This document shows positions 26,485 to 35,071 of a stretch of DNA of 55,437 nucleotides, piece after piece. A program made the position numbers and the translations under genes. The DNA comes from an uncultured Limosilactobacillus sp. Lineage in GTDB: Bacteria > Bacillota > Bacilli > Lactobacillales > Lactobacillaceae. Location: positions 1-55,437 of the forward strand of contig CALVGV010000015.1 of assembly GCA_944327195.1 (NCBI GenBank), read 5' to 3'. Within the stretch, counting starts at the first letter, position 1. The number at the start of each line of letters is the position of its first letter. Below the pieces are notes generated by a model that saw only the letters and a program-made list of their open reading frames with translations, made no database searches and was not told the origin of the DNA.

Positions 26485-28170
26485 ATGCTACAAGAGCTGA
26501 CGATCGATAACTTGGCAATCATTAACCACCTGACGCTCGACTTTGCCGACCAGATGACCGTCCTAACCGGGGAAACCGGGGCCGGGAAGTCGATCATCAT
26601 CGACGCGGTCGGGCTGCTGGCCGGGGGGCGCGGGTCAACCGACTTCATTCGCCGCGGGGCCAGCAAGCTGACCCTCCAGGGGCAGTTCACCGTTCCCAAG
26701 GCGCCGGCCTACCACGACCTACTGGACCGCTACGGGATCGATGCCAGCGACGGCACCCTGATCATCTCGCGCGAGATTCACCAGACGGGGCGCAACACGA
26801 TCCGGGTCAACGGCACCCTGATCAACGCCACCGCCCTCCGCGAACTGGGGAGTGGCCTGGTCGACATCCAGGGGCAAAACGAACACCAACGGCTGATGCA
26901 ACCGGAAAACCACCTGCCGATGCTCGACCAGTTTGCCGGGGCGGCCGTCCTGGACCTGGCAAAGCAGTACCGCCAGGTCTACGCCGACTACCAGCAGCTG
27001 AAGGCGGCGGTCGAAAAGAAGAAGGAAAACGAGCAACTCTGGGCCCAACGGCTCGACATGCTCCGCTACCAGGTGCAGGAAATCGAGCGGGCCGAGCTCA
27101 AGGCCGACGAGGAAGACCAGCTGGAAAGCGAGCGCGACAGGCTGGAGCACTTCCAGCAAATCAACAACGCCCTAAACCAGGTGGTTGCCGGCCTCAACGG
27201 CGAGGAGGGGGCGCCGGTCCTGGACCAGGTGGCCGAAATGCGGAGCCAGGTCGAGGCCATCGAGAGCTTTGACCAGCAGTTTGCCGACCTGGCCAAGGGG
27301 CTGGGGGATGCCTACTATTCCCTCCAGGACGCGGCCGAAACCGCCAGCCGGGCCCTCGACGGCCTCGAGTTTGACCCGGGGCGGCTGGCCCAGATCGAGG
27401 ACCGCCTGACCCTGATCGGCGACCTCGAGCACAAGTACGGCGACCGCCTGCCCGACGTGCTGGCCTACTACGAAAAGATCCGCGCCGAGCTGGCCGAGAT
27501 GGAGAAGGTTGCCGACTCCGACAATGACCAGGAGCAGCGGCTGGCGGCGACGGTTGCCAAGCTGACCACGCTCGGCAAGCAATTGACGGCGGCGCGCAAG
27601 CAGGCGGCCAAGCGGCTGGAGCAGGCGGTCCACCAGCAACTGCGCGAGCTCTACATGGAACGGGCGGTCTTCAGCGTTCACTTTACCCCCTTGGGCGACC
27701 AGTTCCGCTCCCAGGGGGTCGACGAGGTCGAATTCTACATTCAAACCAATCCCGGCGAACGGATGGGACCGCTGGCCAAGATTGCTTCCGGTGGGGAACT
27801 GTCCCGGGTGATGCTGGCCCTCAAGACGATCTTTGCCCAGAGCGAGGGGGTCACCAGCATCATCTTCGACGAGGTCGACACCGGGGTCAGCGGCCGGGTG
27901 GCCCAGGCAATTGCCGACAAGATCAAGCTGATCGCCACCGACTCCCAGGTGCTGTGCATCACCCACCTGCCGCAGGTGGCGGCGGTGGCCCAGCACCACT
28001 TCCTGATCAAGAAGCGGGTCGAAAACGAGCGGACGACCACCTCGGTCACCCCGCTCGGCACGGAGCAGCGAATCGACGAGTTGGCCCGGATGCTGGCCGG
28101 CGAAACGGTCACCAAGCTGACCCGCGACCACGCCCGCGAGCTCCTGAAGATGGAGCAGGGCGGGAAGTGA
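26485..28170 (+). CDS. recN: DNA repair protein RecN
   Basis: A 561-residue SMC-like ATPase. Walker A is GETGAGKS (29-36) and the N-terminus reads MLQELTIDNLAIINHLTLDF. Coiled-coil arms run from about 155 to 380. The signature IASGGELSRVMLALKTIFAQ and Walker B TSIIFDEVDTGVSG follow. RecN gathers broken DNA ends early in double-strand break repair. The gap to argR is only four bases, so no separate LexA site fits directly in front of it. It ends at a strong bidirectional terminator. Confidence 0.97.
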   Translation: MLQELTIDNLAIINHLTLDFADQMTVLTGETGAGKSIIIDAVGLLAGGRGSTDFIRRGASKLTLQGQFTVPKAPAYHDLLDRYGIDASDGTLIISREIHQTGRNTIRVNGTLINATALRELGSGLVDIQGQNEHQRLMQPENHLPMLDQFAGAAVLDLAKQYRQVYADYQQLKAAVEKKKENEQLWAQRLDMLRYQVQEIERAELKADEEDQLESERDRLEHFQQINNALNQVVAGLNGEEGAPVLDQVAEMRSQVEAIESFDQQFADLAKGLGDAYYSLQDAAETASRALDGLEFDPGRLAQIEDRLTLIGDLEHKYGDRLPDVLAYYEKIRAELAEMEKVADSDNDQEQRLAATVAKLTTLGKQLTAARKQAAKRLEQAVHQQLRELYMERAVFSVHFTPLGDQFRSQGVDEVEFYIQTNPGERMGPLAKIASGGELSRVMLALKTIFAQSEGVTSIIFDEVDTGVSGRVAQAIADKIKLIATDSQVLCITHLPQVAAVAQHHFLIKKRVENERTTTSVTPLGTEQRIDELARMLAGETVTKLTRDHARELLKMEQGGK

Positions 28171-28197
28171 GCCGCCACCGGAAAATGAGCGGACACC

Positions 28198-28236
28198 AAA
28201 AAAAGCCATTCGCAAATTTTCGCGAATGGCTTTTTT
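28198..28236. terminator. Bidirectional terminator between recN and the DUF554 gene
   Basis: GCCATTCGC (28205-28213) pairs with GCGAATGGC (28222-28230) around an 8-base loop. It is extended by an A run (28198-28204) against six T (28231-28236), giving T runs on both strands. It closes the recN unit and the minus-strand gene 28239-28919. Confidence 0.92.
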
Positions 28237-28238
28237 GA

Positions 28239-28919
28239 TTAGAAGAATGGTTTGCACAAAAAGAAGATGATCGGCACTAGCAGGGCCGGCAGGAAGTCGA
28301 GCGTCTTGATCTCCCGCAGGCGGAGCAGGTTGAGGCCGGCGGCAACGATCAAAAAGCCGCCGACGATTGCTAGCTCGGTTACCAGCGGGCCGGTGAAGAA
28401 GGTGGCCGACAGGTCCTTGGCCACCCAGTAGATCGCCCCCAACCAGCAGAAGAGAATTGGGGCGCAGACCAGCATCGGCCAACCGAAGCCGGCCCCGAGC
28501 AGGACGGCGGTCACCAGGTTGAGGCTGGCGTTAGTCATCAGCATCGTTTGGTCGCCCTTGGTGGCCGCCATCACCGGGCCGACGATCGAGAGGGCGCCGA
28601 TGCAATAGAGGAGCAGGCCGGTGGCGATCCCCTGCCCGGCGCGCGAGTTGGCAAAGCGGGCGATCAGGTGGTCAAAGCGATCGGCCACCCGCACCGCGGT
28701 GCCGAACAGGGCCCCGAGGGCGAGGCTGATGATGAAGAGCACCGGGTAGTGACTCTTGGGCAGGTAGTTAGCGACGCTTTCGAAGCCAATTCCGAGGGCG
28801 GCCAGCCCAAGGGTAGTGTAGAGTACCTGCTCAAAGCGGGGGGCGAGGCCGCGCTTGAAGATGGCCCCCAGGACGGTGCCGCCAATGACGGCAAAAAAGT
28901 TTGCGATGATTCCAGGCAT
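28239..28919 (-). CDS. DUF554-family membrane protein
   Basis: A 226-residue, strongly hydrophobic protein with about six to seven predicted membrane segments. It starts MPGIIANFFAVIGGTVLGAIF. This matches the DUF554 family (YdfK/YqgA type). No substrate is established; some members are described only as possible transporters. It starts at ATG 28919 with AAGGAA upstream and its own promoter at 28956-28985. It lies downstream of the unknown gene 28988-29320 on the same strand, so some co-transcription is possible. It ends at the terminator shared with recN. Confidence 0.88.
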   Translation of the reverse strand: MPGIIANFFAVIGGTVLGAIFKRGLAPRFEQVLYTTLGLAALGIGFESVANYLPKSHYPVLFIISLALGALFGTAVRVADRFDHLIARFANSRAGQGIATGLLLYCIGALSIVGPVMAATKGDQTMLMTNASLNLVTAVLLGAGFGWPMLVCAPILFCWLGAIYWVAKDLSATFFTGPLVTELAIVGGFLIVAAGLNLLRLREIKTLDFLPALLVPIIFFLCKPFF

Positions 28920-28955
28920 GATATTCCTTCCACTTCTCAGTTAATCCATTTACTC

Positions 28956-28985
28956 ATTATAGGGGAAGGGAAGGGGGCTTGCCAA
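28956..28985 (-). promoter_or_regulatory. Promoter of the DUF554 gene
   Basis: On the minus strand TTGGCA (28985-28980), an 18-base spacer and a perfect TATAAT (28961-28956). The -35 lies just after the stop of the upstream unknown gene. Confidence 0.65.
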
Positions 28986-28987
28986 GC

Positions 28988-29320
28988 TTAGCCGGCGATG
29001 TAGCGAACCTGCTTGAGGGCAAAGAAGTAGGATTTCTTGCCGGCGGTCAGCAGGTAGCGCCCGTCGGCAAGCTGCTTGAGGCGGCCGCGAACGTTGATCG
29101 GGCTGCCGTCGCTGGTGGCGGGCATCAGCTGGAGGAAGACCTCGCGGTGATCGGCCACCGCCATCTTCAAGAAGAGCTTGCGCTGGAAAAGGGGTTCGAC
29201 CGGCAGGAGGGTGACCGGGGCCACCGTTTCCTCGAAGAAGGGTTCCGTCAGCAGGGGCTTTAAGTGGGAGACGAGACGAGCTGTTCCTTGGTTAACGCGA
29301 TTAAGAGTGGATTTTTGCAT
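28988..29320 (-). CDS. Unknown protein under a LexA-like box
   Basis: A 110-residue protein I cannot assign. It starts at ATG 29320, eight bases after a perfect GGAGGT on the minus strand; the frame upstream of that runs through the promoter and is not coding. It is moderately basic, soluble-looking, without a signal peptide. Residues 1-60 include hydrophobic stretches (SHLKPLLTEPFFEETVAP, FQRKLFLKMAV), and the C-terminal half (GRLKQLADGRYLLTAGKKSY) looks like beta strands. Its promoter carries a LexA-type operator in the spacer, so a DNA-damage role is a fair hypothesis, helped by recN close by. The standard SOS inhibitors YneA and SulA are not obviously similar. Confidence 0.72.
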   Translation of the reverse strand: MQKSTLNRVNQGTARLVSHLKPLLTEPFFEETVAPVTLLPVEPLFQRKLFLKMAVADHREVFLQLMPATSDGSPINVRGRLKQLADGRYLLTAGKKSYFFALKQVRYIAG

Positions 29321-29354
29321 TTTTACCGACCTCCGAACTATCGTTTGCAAGAAC

Positions 29355-29383
29355 ATTATACGAACGGCCGTTTCAAAAATCAA
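29355..29383 (-). promoter_or_regulatory. Promoter of the unknown 110-residue gene
   Basis: On the minus strand TTGATT (29383-29378), a 17-base spacer and a perfect TATAAT (29360-29355). Initiation is expected near 29348, 28 bases before the ATG. Confidence 0.75.
29361..29374. promoter_or_regulatory. LexA/DinR-type SOS box
   Basis: CGAACGGCCGTTTC fits the Gram-positive SOS box CGAACRNRYGTTYC at 13 of 14 positions; only the third variable base differs. It fills the spacer between the -35 and -10 of the minus-strand promoter, the classic place for repression. Confidence 0.6.
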
Positions 29384-29437
29384 GGGTTTCGTTCAAAATT
29401 TTGTTCGCAAGCGGGCGCGATTAATTTGGAATATGGC

Positions 29438-29466
29438 TTGAATTAAGGCGGTAAGTATTGCAAAAT
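29438..29466 (+). promoter_or_regulatory. Possible gmk promoter
   Basis: TTGAAT (29438-29443), 17 bases, CAAAAT (29461-29466). The -10 is weak, but the spacing and position, 40 bases before gmk, are reasonable. The adjoining region 29384-29437 is AT-rich and has a CAAAATTTTG palindrome at 29394-29403. Confidence 0.35.
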
Positions 29467-29505
29467 AGCAGTAATACCTTCAAAAAGAAGAGGAGAAGAC
29501 GATAG

Positions 29506-30126
29506 ATGACAAAGCGTGGGATGTTGATTGTCCTTTCCGGTCCGTCCGGGGTCGGTAAGGGAACGGTGCGAAAAGCGATCTTCGACCAACCAGGAAATGA
29601 TTTTCAGTACTCGATCTCGATGACCACCCGCCAGCCGCGGCCGGGGGAGAAGAACGGGGTTGACTACTTCTTCGTTTCCAAGGAGGAATTCGAGGAGAAC
29701 ATTCAAACCGGCCAGATGTTGGAATACGCCAAGTACGTTGACAACTATTACGGAACCCCGCTAAAATATATTGATGAAACCCTTGCTGCGGGCAAGGACG
29801 TCTTCCTTGAGATCGAGGTTAATGGGGCAATGCAGGTGCGCTCCAAGCGGCCGGACGGGGTCTTCATTTTCCTGACCCCGCCGGACCTGATGGAATTGAA
29901 GCAACGCCTGATTCACCGGGGAACCGACAGCATGGACGTGATCAACAAGCGGATCCACAAGGCCTTTTCCGAGATCGAAATGATGCAAAATTACGACTAC
30001 GCGGTGGTCAACGACGAGGTGGAAAACGCGGTCGAAAAGATCAAGGGGATCATTCGCAGCGAACGCCTTCGCGTGCCGCGGGTAATGCCGGACTACTTAG
30101 AAATGTTAGGAGATTCGAAGAAATGA
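29506..30126 (+). CDS. gmk: Guanylate kinase
   Basis: A 206-residue enzyme converting GMP to GDP with ATP. The P-loop is GPSGVGKG (12-19). The GMP-binding stretch is [20 protein letters not shown], and the lid region follows the family pattern. ATG 29506 has AGAGGAG upstream. It overlaps rpoZ by four bases (ATGA), so purine nucleotide supply and the RNA polymerase omega subunit are coupled, the usual Firmicutes order. Confidence 0.97.
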   Translation: MTKRGMLIVLSGPSGVGKGTVRKAIFDQPGNDFQYSISMTTRQPRPGEKNGVDYFFVSKEEFEENIQTGQMLEYAKYVDNYYGTPLKYIDETLAAGKDVFLEIEVNGAMQVRSKRPDGVFIFLTPPDLMELKQRLIHRGTDSMDVINKRIHKAFSEIEMMQNYDYAVVNDEVENAVEKIKGIIRSERLRVPRVMPDYLEMLGDSKK

Positions 30127-30380
30127 TTCTGTACCCATCAGTTGATGAACTGTTAAAGCAGGTGGACTCCCGCTACTCCTTAATCATGCTGGCAAGCAAG
30201 CGGGCCCACGAAATTGATAAGTTCCGTGCCGACGAGGACCGCGCCCAAGTGGCCGACAAGCCGGTTGACCTGGAAAACGACAAGCCGATGTTGCTCGAAA
30301 AGTACAACTCGTCGAAGTCGGTTGGGATGGCGCTCGAAGAAATCGAAGCCGGCAAGGTTTCGATTGAGGGCGAGGACTAA
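30123..30380 (+). CDS. rpoZ: RNA polymerase omega subunit
   Basis: An 85-residue protein. It has the omega core [25 protein letters not shown] and a C-terminal segment [26 protein letters not shown]. Omega stabilises the beta-prime subunit in RNA polymerase. It starts inside the gmk stop (ATGA overlap). A strong hairpin follows before coaBC. Confidence 0.95.
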   Translation: MILYPSVDELLKQVDSRYSLIMLASKRAHEIDKFRADEDRAQVADKPVDLENDKPMLLEKYNSSKSVGMALEEIEAGKVSIEGED

Positions 30381-30406
30381 CAAAAAGCTCGAAAAGCGAA
30401 GCAGAC

Positions 30407-30438
30407 AGCGCTGGCGAAGAATCTTCGCCGGCGCTTTT
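30407..30438 (+). terminator. Hairpin terminator between rpoZ and coaBC
   Basis: A 13-bp stem (30407-30419 with 30423-30435, one G-T pair) with a 3-base loop is followed by only TTTTG. The stem is strong and the T run short, so partial termination is likely. Confidence 0.65.
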
Positions 30439-30478
30439 GCCGTATTATTATCCCCCAGCGGAGGAAAGGAGCCTATCA

Positions 30479-31690
30479 ATGGCAAAAATTGCGGTCTACG
30501 TTAGCGGTAGCGTGGCGGCCTTTAAAGCCGCCACCCTGGTGCGAGAATTGCAGCGCCAGGGGCACACGGTGCGGGTCGGCCTAACCGCCGCCGGGGCCCG
30601 CTTTGTGCCCCCGGCCACCTTCTACGCCCTGACCCACCAGCCGGTCCTGGTTGACCTCTGGGACCAACAGCAGGGGCCGGTGCCCCACATCGAGTTGGCC
30701 GACTGGGCGGAACTGAGCCTGGTGGTCCCGGCCAGTGCCGACTTGATCGCCAAGTTGGCCACCGGCCTGGCTGACGACGCGGTCTCGACCACCCTGCTGG
30801 CGACGGCCAGCCCGATCATGGTGGCCCCGGCGATGAACAGCCACATGTGGGCCAAGCCGGCCACCCAGCGCAACCTGGCCCAACTCAAAGCGGACGGCTA
30901 CCGGATCCTGCTGCCGACGACCGGGCCGCTGGCCGAGGGCTACTCGGGAACCGGCCGGCTGATGGAACCGGCAGACATTGCCGTGGCCGTTGCTGATTTC
31001 CTTGCCCAGAACCAGGCGCTGGCCGGCCGCCGGGTCCTGGTGACCGCCGGGGGAACCCGCGAGCCGCTGGACCCGGTCCGCTACCTGGGGAACCGTTCCT
31101 CGGGCAAGATGGGGCTAGCGATTACCGAAGCCGCCCTGGCCGCCGGCGCGGAAGTGACCCTGGTGGCCGGAACGGTCAGCGTTCCCTTACCCAGTCACCC
31201 ACGCTTGACGATTGAGCGGGTGACCACCACCGCCGAGCTGCAGGCGGCCGTCGACCAGGCGGCCCCCGAAGCCGACCTGGTGATCATGGCGGCGGCGGTG
31301 GCCGACTTCCGGCCGAAGACGGTGGCGCCCCAAAAGATCAAGAAGCAGGCCGGTCAGGCCGGGCTGACGATCGAGTTGGTCAAGAACCCGGACATCCTGG
31401 CCGCCCTCGGCGCCAAGAAGCGTCCGGGCCAAGTGGTGGTCGGCTTCGCGGCCGAAACTACCGCCCTGCTGGCCAACGCCGAGAAGAAGCTGGCGGCCAA
31501 GGGGGCCGACTACATCGTGGCCAACGACGTCAGCCAGGCCGGCAGCGGCTTTGGCACCGCCACCAACCGGGTTACCCTCCTGCAGCCCCACCGGGAACCG
31601 CAGGCCTGGCCGCTGCTGACCAAGGAGGAGGTTGGCCGGCGGCTGATCGCCACCCTGGCCGCGCGCCTGCAGGCGGGGGAGCAGCAATGA
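30479..31690 (+). CDS. coaBC: Phosphopantothenoylcysteine synthetase/decarboxylase
   Basis: A 403-residue bifunctional flavoprotein of coenzyme A synthesis. The CoaC half (about 1-180) has SGSVAAFKAATLVREL and the substrate loop PAMNSHMW. The CoaB half (about 190-403) has VTAGGTREPLDPVRYLGNRSSGKMG and KIKKQAG. It joins cysteine to phosphopantothenate and decarboxylates the product. ATG 30479 follows GGAGGAAAGGAG. It overlaps priA by four bases. Confidence 0.96.
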   Translation: MAKIAVYVSGSVAAFKAATLVRELQRQGHTVRVGLTAAGARFVPPATFYALTHQPVLVDLWDQQQGPVPHIELADWAELSLVVPASADLIAKLATGLADDAVSTTLLATASPIMVAPAMNSHMWAKPATQRNLAQLKADGYRILLPTTGPLAEGYSGTGRLMEPADIAVAVADFLAQNQALAGRRVLVTAGGTREPLDPVRYLGNRSSGKMGLAITEAALAAGAEVTLVAGTVSVPLPSHPRLTIERVTTTAELQAAVDQAAPEADLVIMAAAVADFRPKTVAPQKIKKQAGQAGLTIELVKNPDILAALGAKKRPGQVVVGFAAETTALLANAEKKLAAKGADYIVANDVSQAGSGFGTATNRVTLLQPHREPQAWPLLTKEEVGRRLIATLAARLQAGEQQ

Positions 31691-34101
31691 AGGGCGGACA
31701 ACTCGTCCAGGTGATCGTCGACGTGCCGACCCGGCAGACCAACCGCCCCTACACCTACCGGGTGCCGGACAAGCTGGTCGACCAGGTCCAGGTTGGCATG
31801 CGGGTGGCGGTCCCCTTTGGCCGCGGCAAGCGCCAGGTCGAGGGCTTCATCGTTGGCGTCGGTCCGGCCGGTAACTACCAGGGGGAGCTAAAGGAAATCG
31901 CCGCCCTCCTGGATTTGACCCCGGTTCTGACCCCCGAACTATTGGAATTGAGCAAGTGGCTGGCCAAGACCACCTACGCCTTTTGGATCACCTGCCTCCA
32001 CGCCCTCCTGCCGACCCTTTTGAAGACCACCAGCAAGCGGCTGGTGGTGCCGACCGACCGGTTGGAAGCCGACCTGAAGGCGCAACTCTTTGGCGGCCTG
32101 GACCAACTCGACCTCAGCCAGGTCCAGGGGGAGCCGGAGGTCATGCACCAGCTGGTCAAGCTCCGCCGGGCGGGGAAGGTGAAGTTGGTGACTGAGGTGG
32201 CCGATCGCGCCCGCGCCAAGCGGGTAACGGTGGTTCGCCCGCGGCTTGACTTTGCCGGCCTGGAAGAGGAGCTGGCCGGCCTGGCCAAGAACGCCCCCGC
32301 CCAGCGGCGCCTGCTCGGCTTTTTGCAGGGTCTGGCCAAGGAGGGGATGCCCCTGGCCCGGGCCCGCCTGGTCAGCGGCCTCTCGGCGGCCACCTTCACC
32401 CTCGGCGAGAAGCGCGGCTGGCTGGAGAAGGTCTCAGTGGAGCAGTACCGGGTGCCGATGGCGACGGTGCCAACCGCCGACCGCGCGGTGACTTTGACCG
32501 CCGACCAGGAGCAGGCGGTTGCCGCCATTCGCCAGGCGGTCACCAGCGGCGATTCGACCCCCTTCCTACTCAAGGGGGTGACCGGCAGCGGCAAGACCGA
32601 GGTCTACCTGCGGGCAATGGCCGCCGCCCTGGAGCAGGGGAAGCGGGCGCTGATGCTGGTGCCGGAAATTTCCCTGACCCCCCAGGTCGTCCAGCGGGTC
32701 CGCGCCCGCTTCGGCCGCCAGGTGGCGATTTTGCACTCCGGCCTCTCCAACGGCGAGCGCTACGACGAGTGGCGGCGGATCCGTGCCGGCGAGGTTCAGG
32801 TGGTGGTCGGCACCCGCTCGGCGATCTTCGCCCCGCTCGATTCCCTCGGCCTGATCGTGATTGACGAGGAGCACGAGGGCAGCTACAAGCAGGAGGACGC
32901 CCCCCGCTACCAGGCCCGCGAAGTGGCCAAGTGGCGGGCCAAGTACCACCAGGCGGCCCTGGTCCTCGGCTCGGCCACCCCGAGCCTGGAAAGCTACGCC
33001 CGCGCCAAGACCGGCGCCTACCACCTCCTGACCCTGCCCAAGCGGGTCAACCAGCGACCGCTACCGCCGATTCAGGTGGTCGACATGCGCCAGGAACCGC
33101 GCCAGGGGGGCGAGAGCAACTTTTCCCGCGCCCTCTTGGCGGCCCTTGGCGACCGGCTGGCCCGCCGGGAACAAAGCATCCTCCTGCTGAACCGGCGCGG
33201 CTTTTCTTCCTTCATGATGTGCCGCGACTGCGGCTTTGTCCTCAAGTGCCCCAACTGCGACATCTCGCTGACCCTCCACCTGGCCACCCGGAGCATGAAG
33301 TGCCACTACTGCGGCCACGAGGAGCCGATTCCCGCCCGCTGCCCCAACTGCGCGAGCCGCCAGATTCGCTACTACGGCACTGGGACCGAGAAGGTGGAGG
33401 CCGAACTGGCCCAGCGCCTGCCGGAAGCGCGGGTGATCCGGATGGACGTCGACACCACCCGCCGCAAGGGGATGCACGAAAAGCTCCTTCGCCGCTTCGG
33501 CGCCCACGAGGCCGACATCCTGCTGGGGACCCAGATGATCGCCAAGGGGCTCGACTTTCCCAACGTCACCCTAGTGGGGGTCCTCAACGCCGACACCGGC
33601 CTCGAGTTGCCCGACTTTCGCTCCGGCGAGCGGACCTTCGACCTCCTGGCCCAGGTCAGCGGGCGGGCCGGCCGGGCGGACAAGGCCGGCCAGGTGGTGA
33701 TTCAGACCTACAACCCGGACAACTACGTGATCCAACTGGCCCAGGCCCACGACTACGAGCGCTTCTTTGCCACCGAGATGCGGCTTCGCCAGCAGGCCCA
33801 GTACCCGCCCTACTTCTACAGCGTCCGCCTCTTGGCCTCCTCGCCGGAGGAAAAGGAGGCGGCGGACTTGATGCAGCAGGTGGCCCGGCGCCTCCACGGG
33901 CAGTTGGCCCCGGAGACGGTCGTTCTCGGGCCCACCCCGCGGGCGATTGCCCGGATCAAGAACCGCTACTACTACCAAATCGTGATCAAGTACCGGACCG
34001 ACCCGGCCCTGGCGCCGCTTTTGGCGACCCTCCAGCAGGAGACCCAGGCCCTCGGTGCCGCCCGCTTCGTGATCGATCCCGATCCCCAGTACTTTATGTA
34101 A
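31687..34101 (+). CDS. priA: Primosomal replication restart helicase PriA
   Basis: An 804-residue helicase. The N-terminal DNA-binding domain spans about 1-230. The helicase core has Walker A GVTGSGKTEVYLR near 295 and a DEEHEGSYKQE box. The zinc region contains CRDCGFVLKCPNCDIS and later CHYCG and CPNC. Motifs V and VI (GTQMIAKGLDFPNVTLV, QVSGRAGRADK) follow. PriA reloads the replisome at stalled forks. The ATGA overlap couples it to coaBC. Confidence 0.97.
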   Translation: MKGGQLVQVIVDVPTRQTNRPYTYRVPDKLVDQVQVGMRVAVPFGRGKRQVEGFIVGVGPAGNYQGELKEIAALLDLTPVLTPELLELSKWLAKTTYAFWITCLHALLPTLLKTTSKRLVVPTDRLEADLKAQLFGGLDQLDLSQVQGEPEVMHQLVKLRRAGKVKLVTEVADRARAKRVTVVRPRLDFAGLEEELAGLAKNAPAQRRLLGFLQGLAKEGMPLARARLVSGLSAATFTLGEKRGWLEKVSVEQYRVPMATVPTADRAVTLTADQEQAVAAIRQAVTSGDSTPFLLKGVTGSGKTEVYLRAMAAALEQGKRALMLVPEISLTPQVVQRVRARFGRQVAILHSGLSNGERYDEWRRIRAGEVQVVVGTRSAIFAPLDSLGLIVIDEEHEGSYKQEDAPRYQAREVAKWRAKYHQAALVLGSATPSLESYARAKTGAYHLLTLPKRVNQRPLPPIQVVDMRQEPRQGGESNFSRALLAALGDRLARREQSILLLNRRGFSSFMMCRDCGFVLKCPNCDISLTLHLATRSMKCHYCGHEEPIPARCPNCASRQIRYYGTGTEKVEAELAQRLPEARVIRMDVDTTRRKGMHEKLLRRFGAHEADILLGTQMIAKGLDFPNVTLVGVLNADTGLELPDFRSGERTFDLLAQVSGRAGRADKAGQVVIQTYNPDNYVIQLAQAHDYERFFATEMRLRQQAQYPPYFYSVRLLASSPEEKEAADLMQQVARRLHGQLAPETVVLGPTPRAIARIKNRYYYQIVIKYRTDPALAPLLATLQQETQALGAARFVIDPDPQYFM

Positions 34102-34120
34102 CCCGAAAGGAGGAAGTGCA

Positions 34121-35071
34121 ATGACTTCCGTTGTTTTTATGGGCACCCCCCAGTTTGCGGTGCCGATTCTCCAAGCCCTGATTGACGACCCGGCCTACAC
34201 GGTCAAGGCCGTTTTGACCCAGCCGGACCGCCGGGTGGGCCGCAAGCACAAGCTGACCGCCTCGCCGGTCAAGCAACTGGCCCAGCAGTACAACCTGCCG
34301 GTGCTACAGCCGGCCAAGCTGGCCAAGAGTGCCGAGCTCGACCAGCTGGTGGCCCTGGCCCCGGACCTGATGATCACCGCCGCCTACGGGCAGTTTTTGC
34401 CGACCAAGCTCTTGAATGCCGCCAAGATCGCGGCGATCAACGTCCACGGTTCGCTGCTGCCGAAGTACCGCGGCGGGGCACCGATCCAGTACGCGGTGAT
34501 GAACGGCGATTCCGAAACCGGGGTCTCGATCATGTACATGGTCAAGCAGATGGACGCCGGCGACGTCCTCGCCCAACGGCGGGTGCCGATTACCGCCGAA
34601 GACGACGCCGGAACGATGTTTGCCAAGCTCAGCCTGGTCGGTCGCGACCTACTGATGGAAACCCTGCCGAAGCTGGTTGCCGGCGAAGTCGAGGCGACCC
34701 CCCAGGACGAAAGTCAGGTGGTCTTCTCGCCAAACATCAGCACCGCCCAGGAGCGGATCGACTACCGGCTCCCGGCCCGCCTGATCGACGCCAAGGTGCG
34801 CGGTCTGCGCCCCAAGCCGCTGGCCAACCTGGTCTTGGACGGGGTGGTGACCAAGCTCTTGGACGTGACCCCGCTGGCTGAAAAGACCGCCCTGGCCCCG
34901 GGCCAGGTGGTGCGGGTCGAAAAGCACGGCCTGATCCTGGCGGCCGGGGAGGGGACCACCTACCGGATCAACCGCCTCAAGCCGGCCGGCAAGCCGGCAA
35001 TGGAGATCACGGCCTACCTGAACGGGCACCAGGACCTGGCGGCCGGAAAGCAGGCGGTGACCGATGACTAA
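34121..35071 (+). CDS. fmt: Methionyl-tRNA formyltransferase
   Basis: A 316-residue enzyme transferring formyl from 10-formyl-THF to initiator Met-tRNA. It starts VVFMGTPQFAVPILQAL. The catalytic loop NVHGSLLPKYRGGAPIQ holds the conserved Asn/His, and the C-terminal tRNA-binding domain covers about 205-316. ATG 34121 follows AAAGGAGG. It overlaps rsmB by eight bases. No def (deformylase) gene is adjacent, although def often lies near fmt. Confidence 0.96.
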   Translation: MTSVVFMGTPQFAVPILQALIDDPAYTVKAVLTQPDRRVGRKHKLTASPVKQLAQQYNLPVLQPAKLAKSAELDQLVALAPDLMITAAYGQFLPTKLLNAAKIAAINVHGSLLPKYRGGAPIQYAVMNGDSETGVSIMYMVKQMDAGDVLAQRRVPITAEDDAGTMFAKLSLVGRDLLMETLPKLVAGEVEATPQDESQVVFSPNISTAQERIDYRLPARLIDAKVRGLRPKPLANLVLDGVVTKLLDVTPLAEKTALAPGQVVRVEKHGLILAAGEGTTYRINRLKPAGKPAMEITAYLNGHQDLAAGKQAVTDD

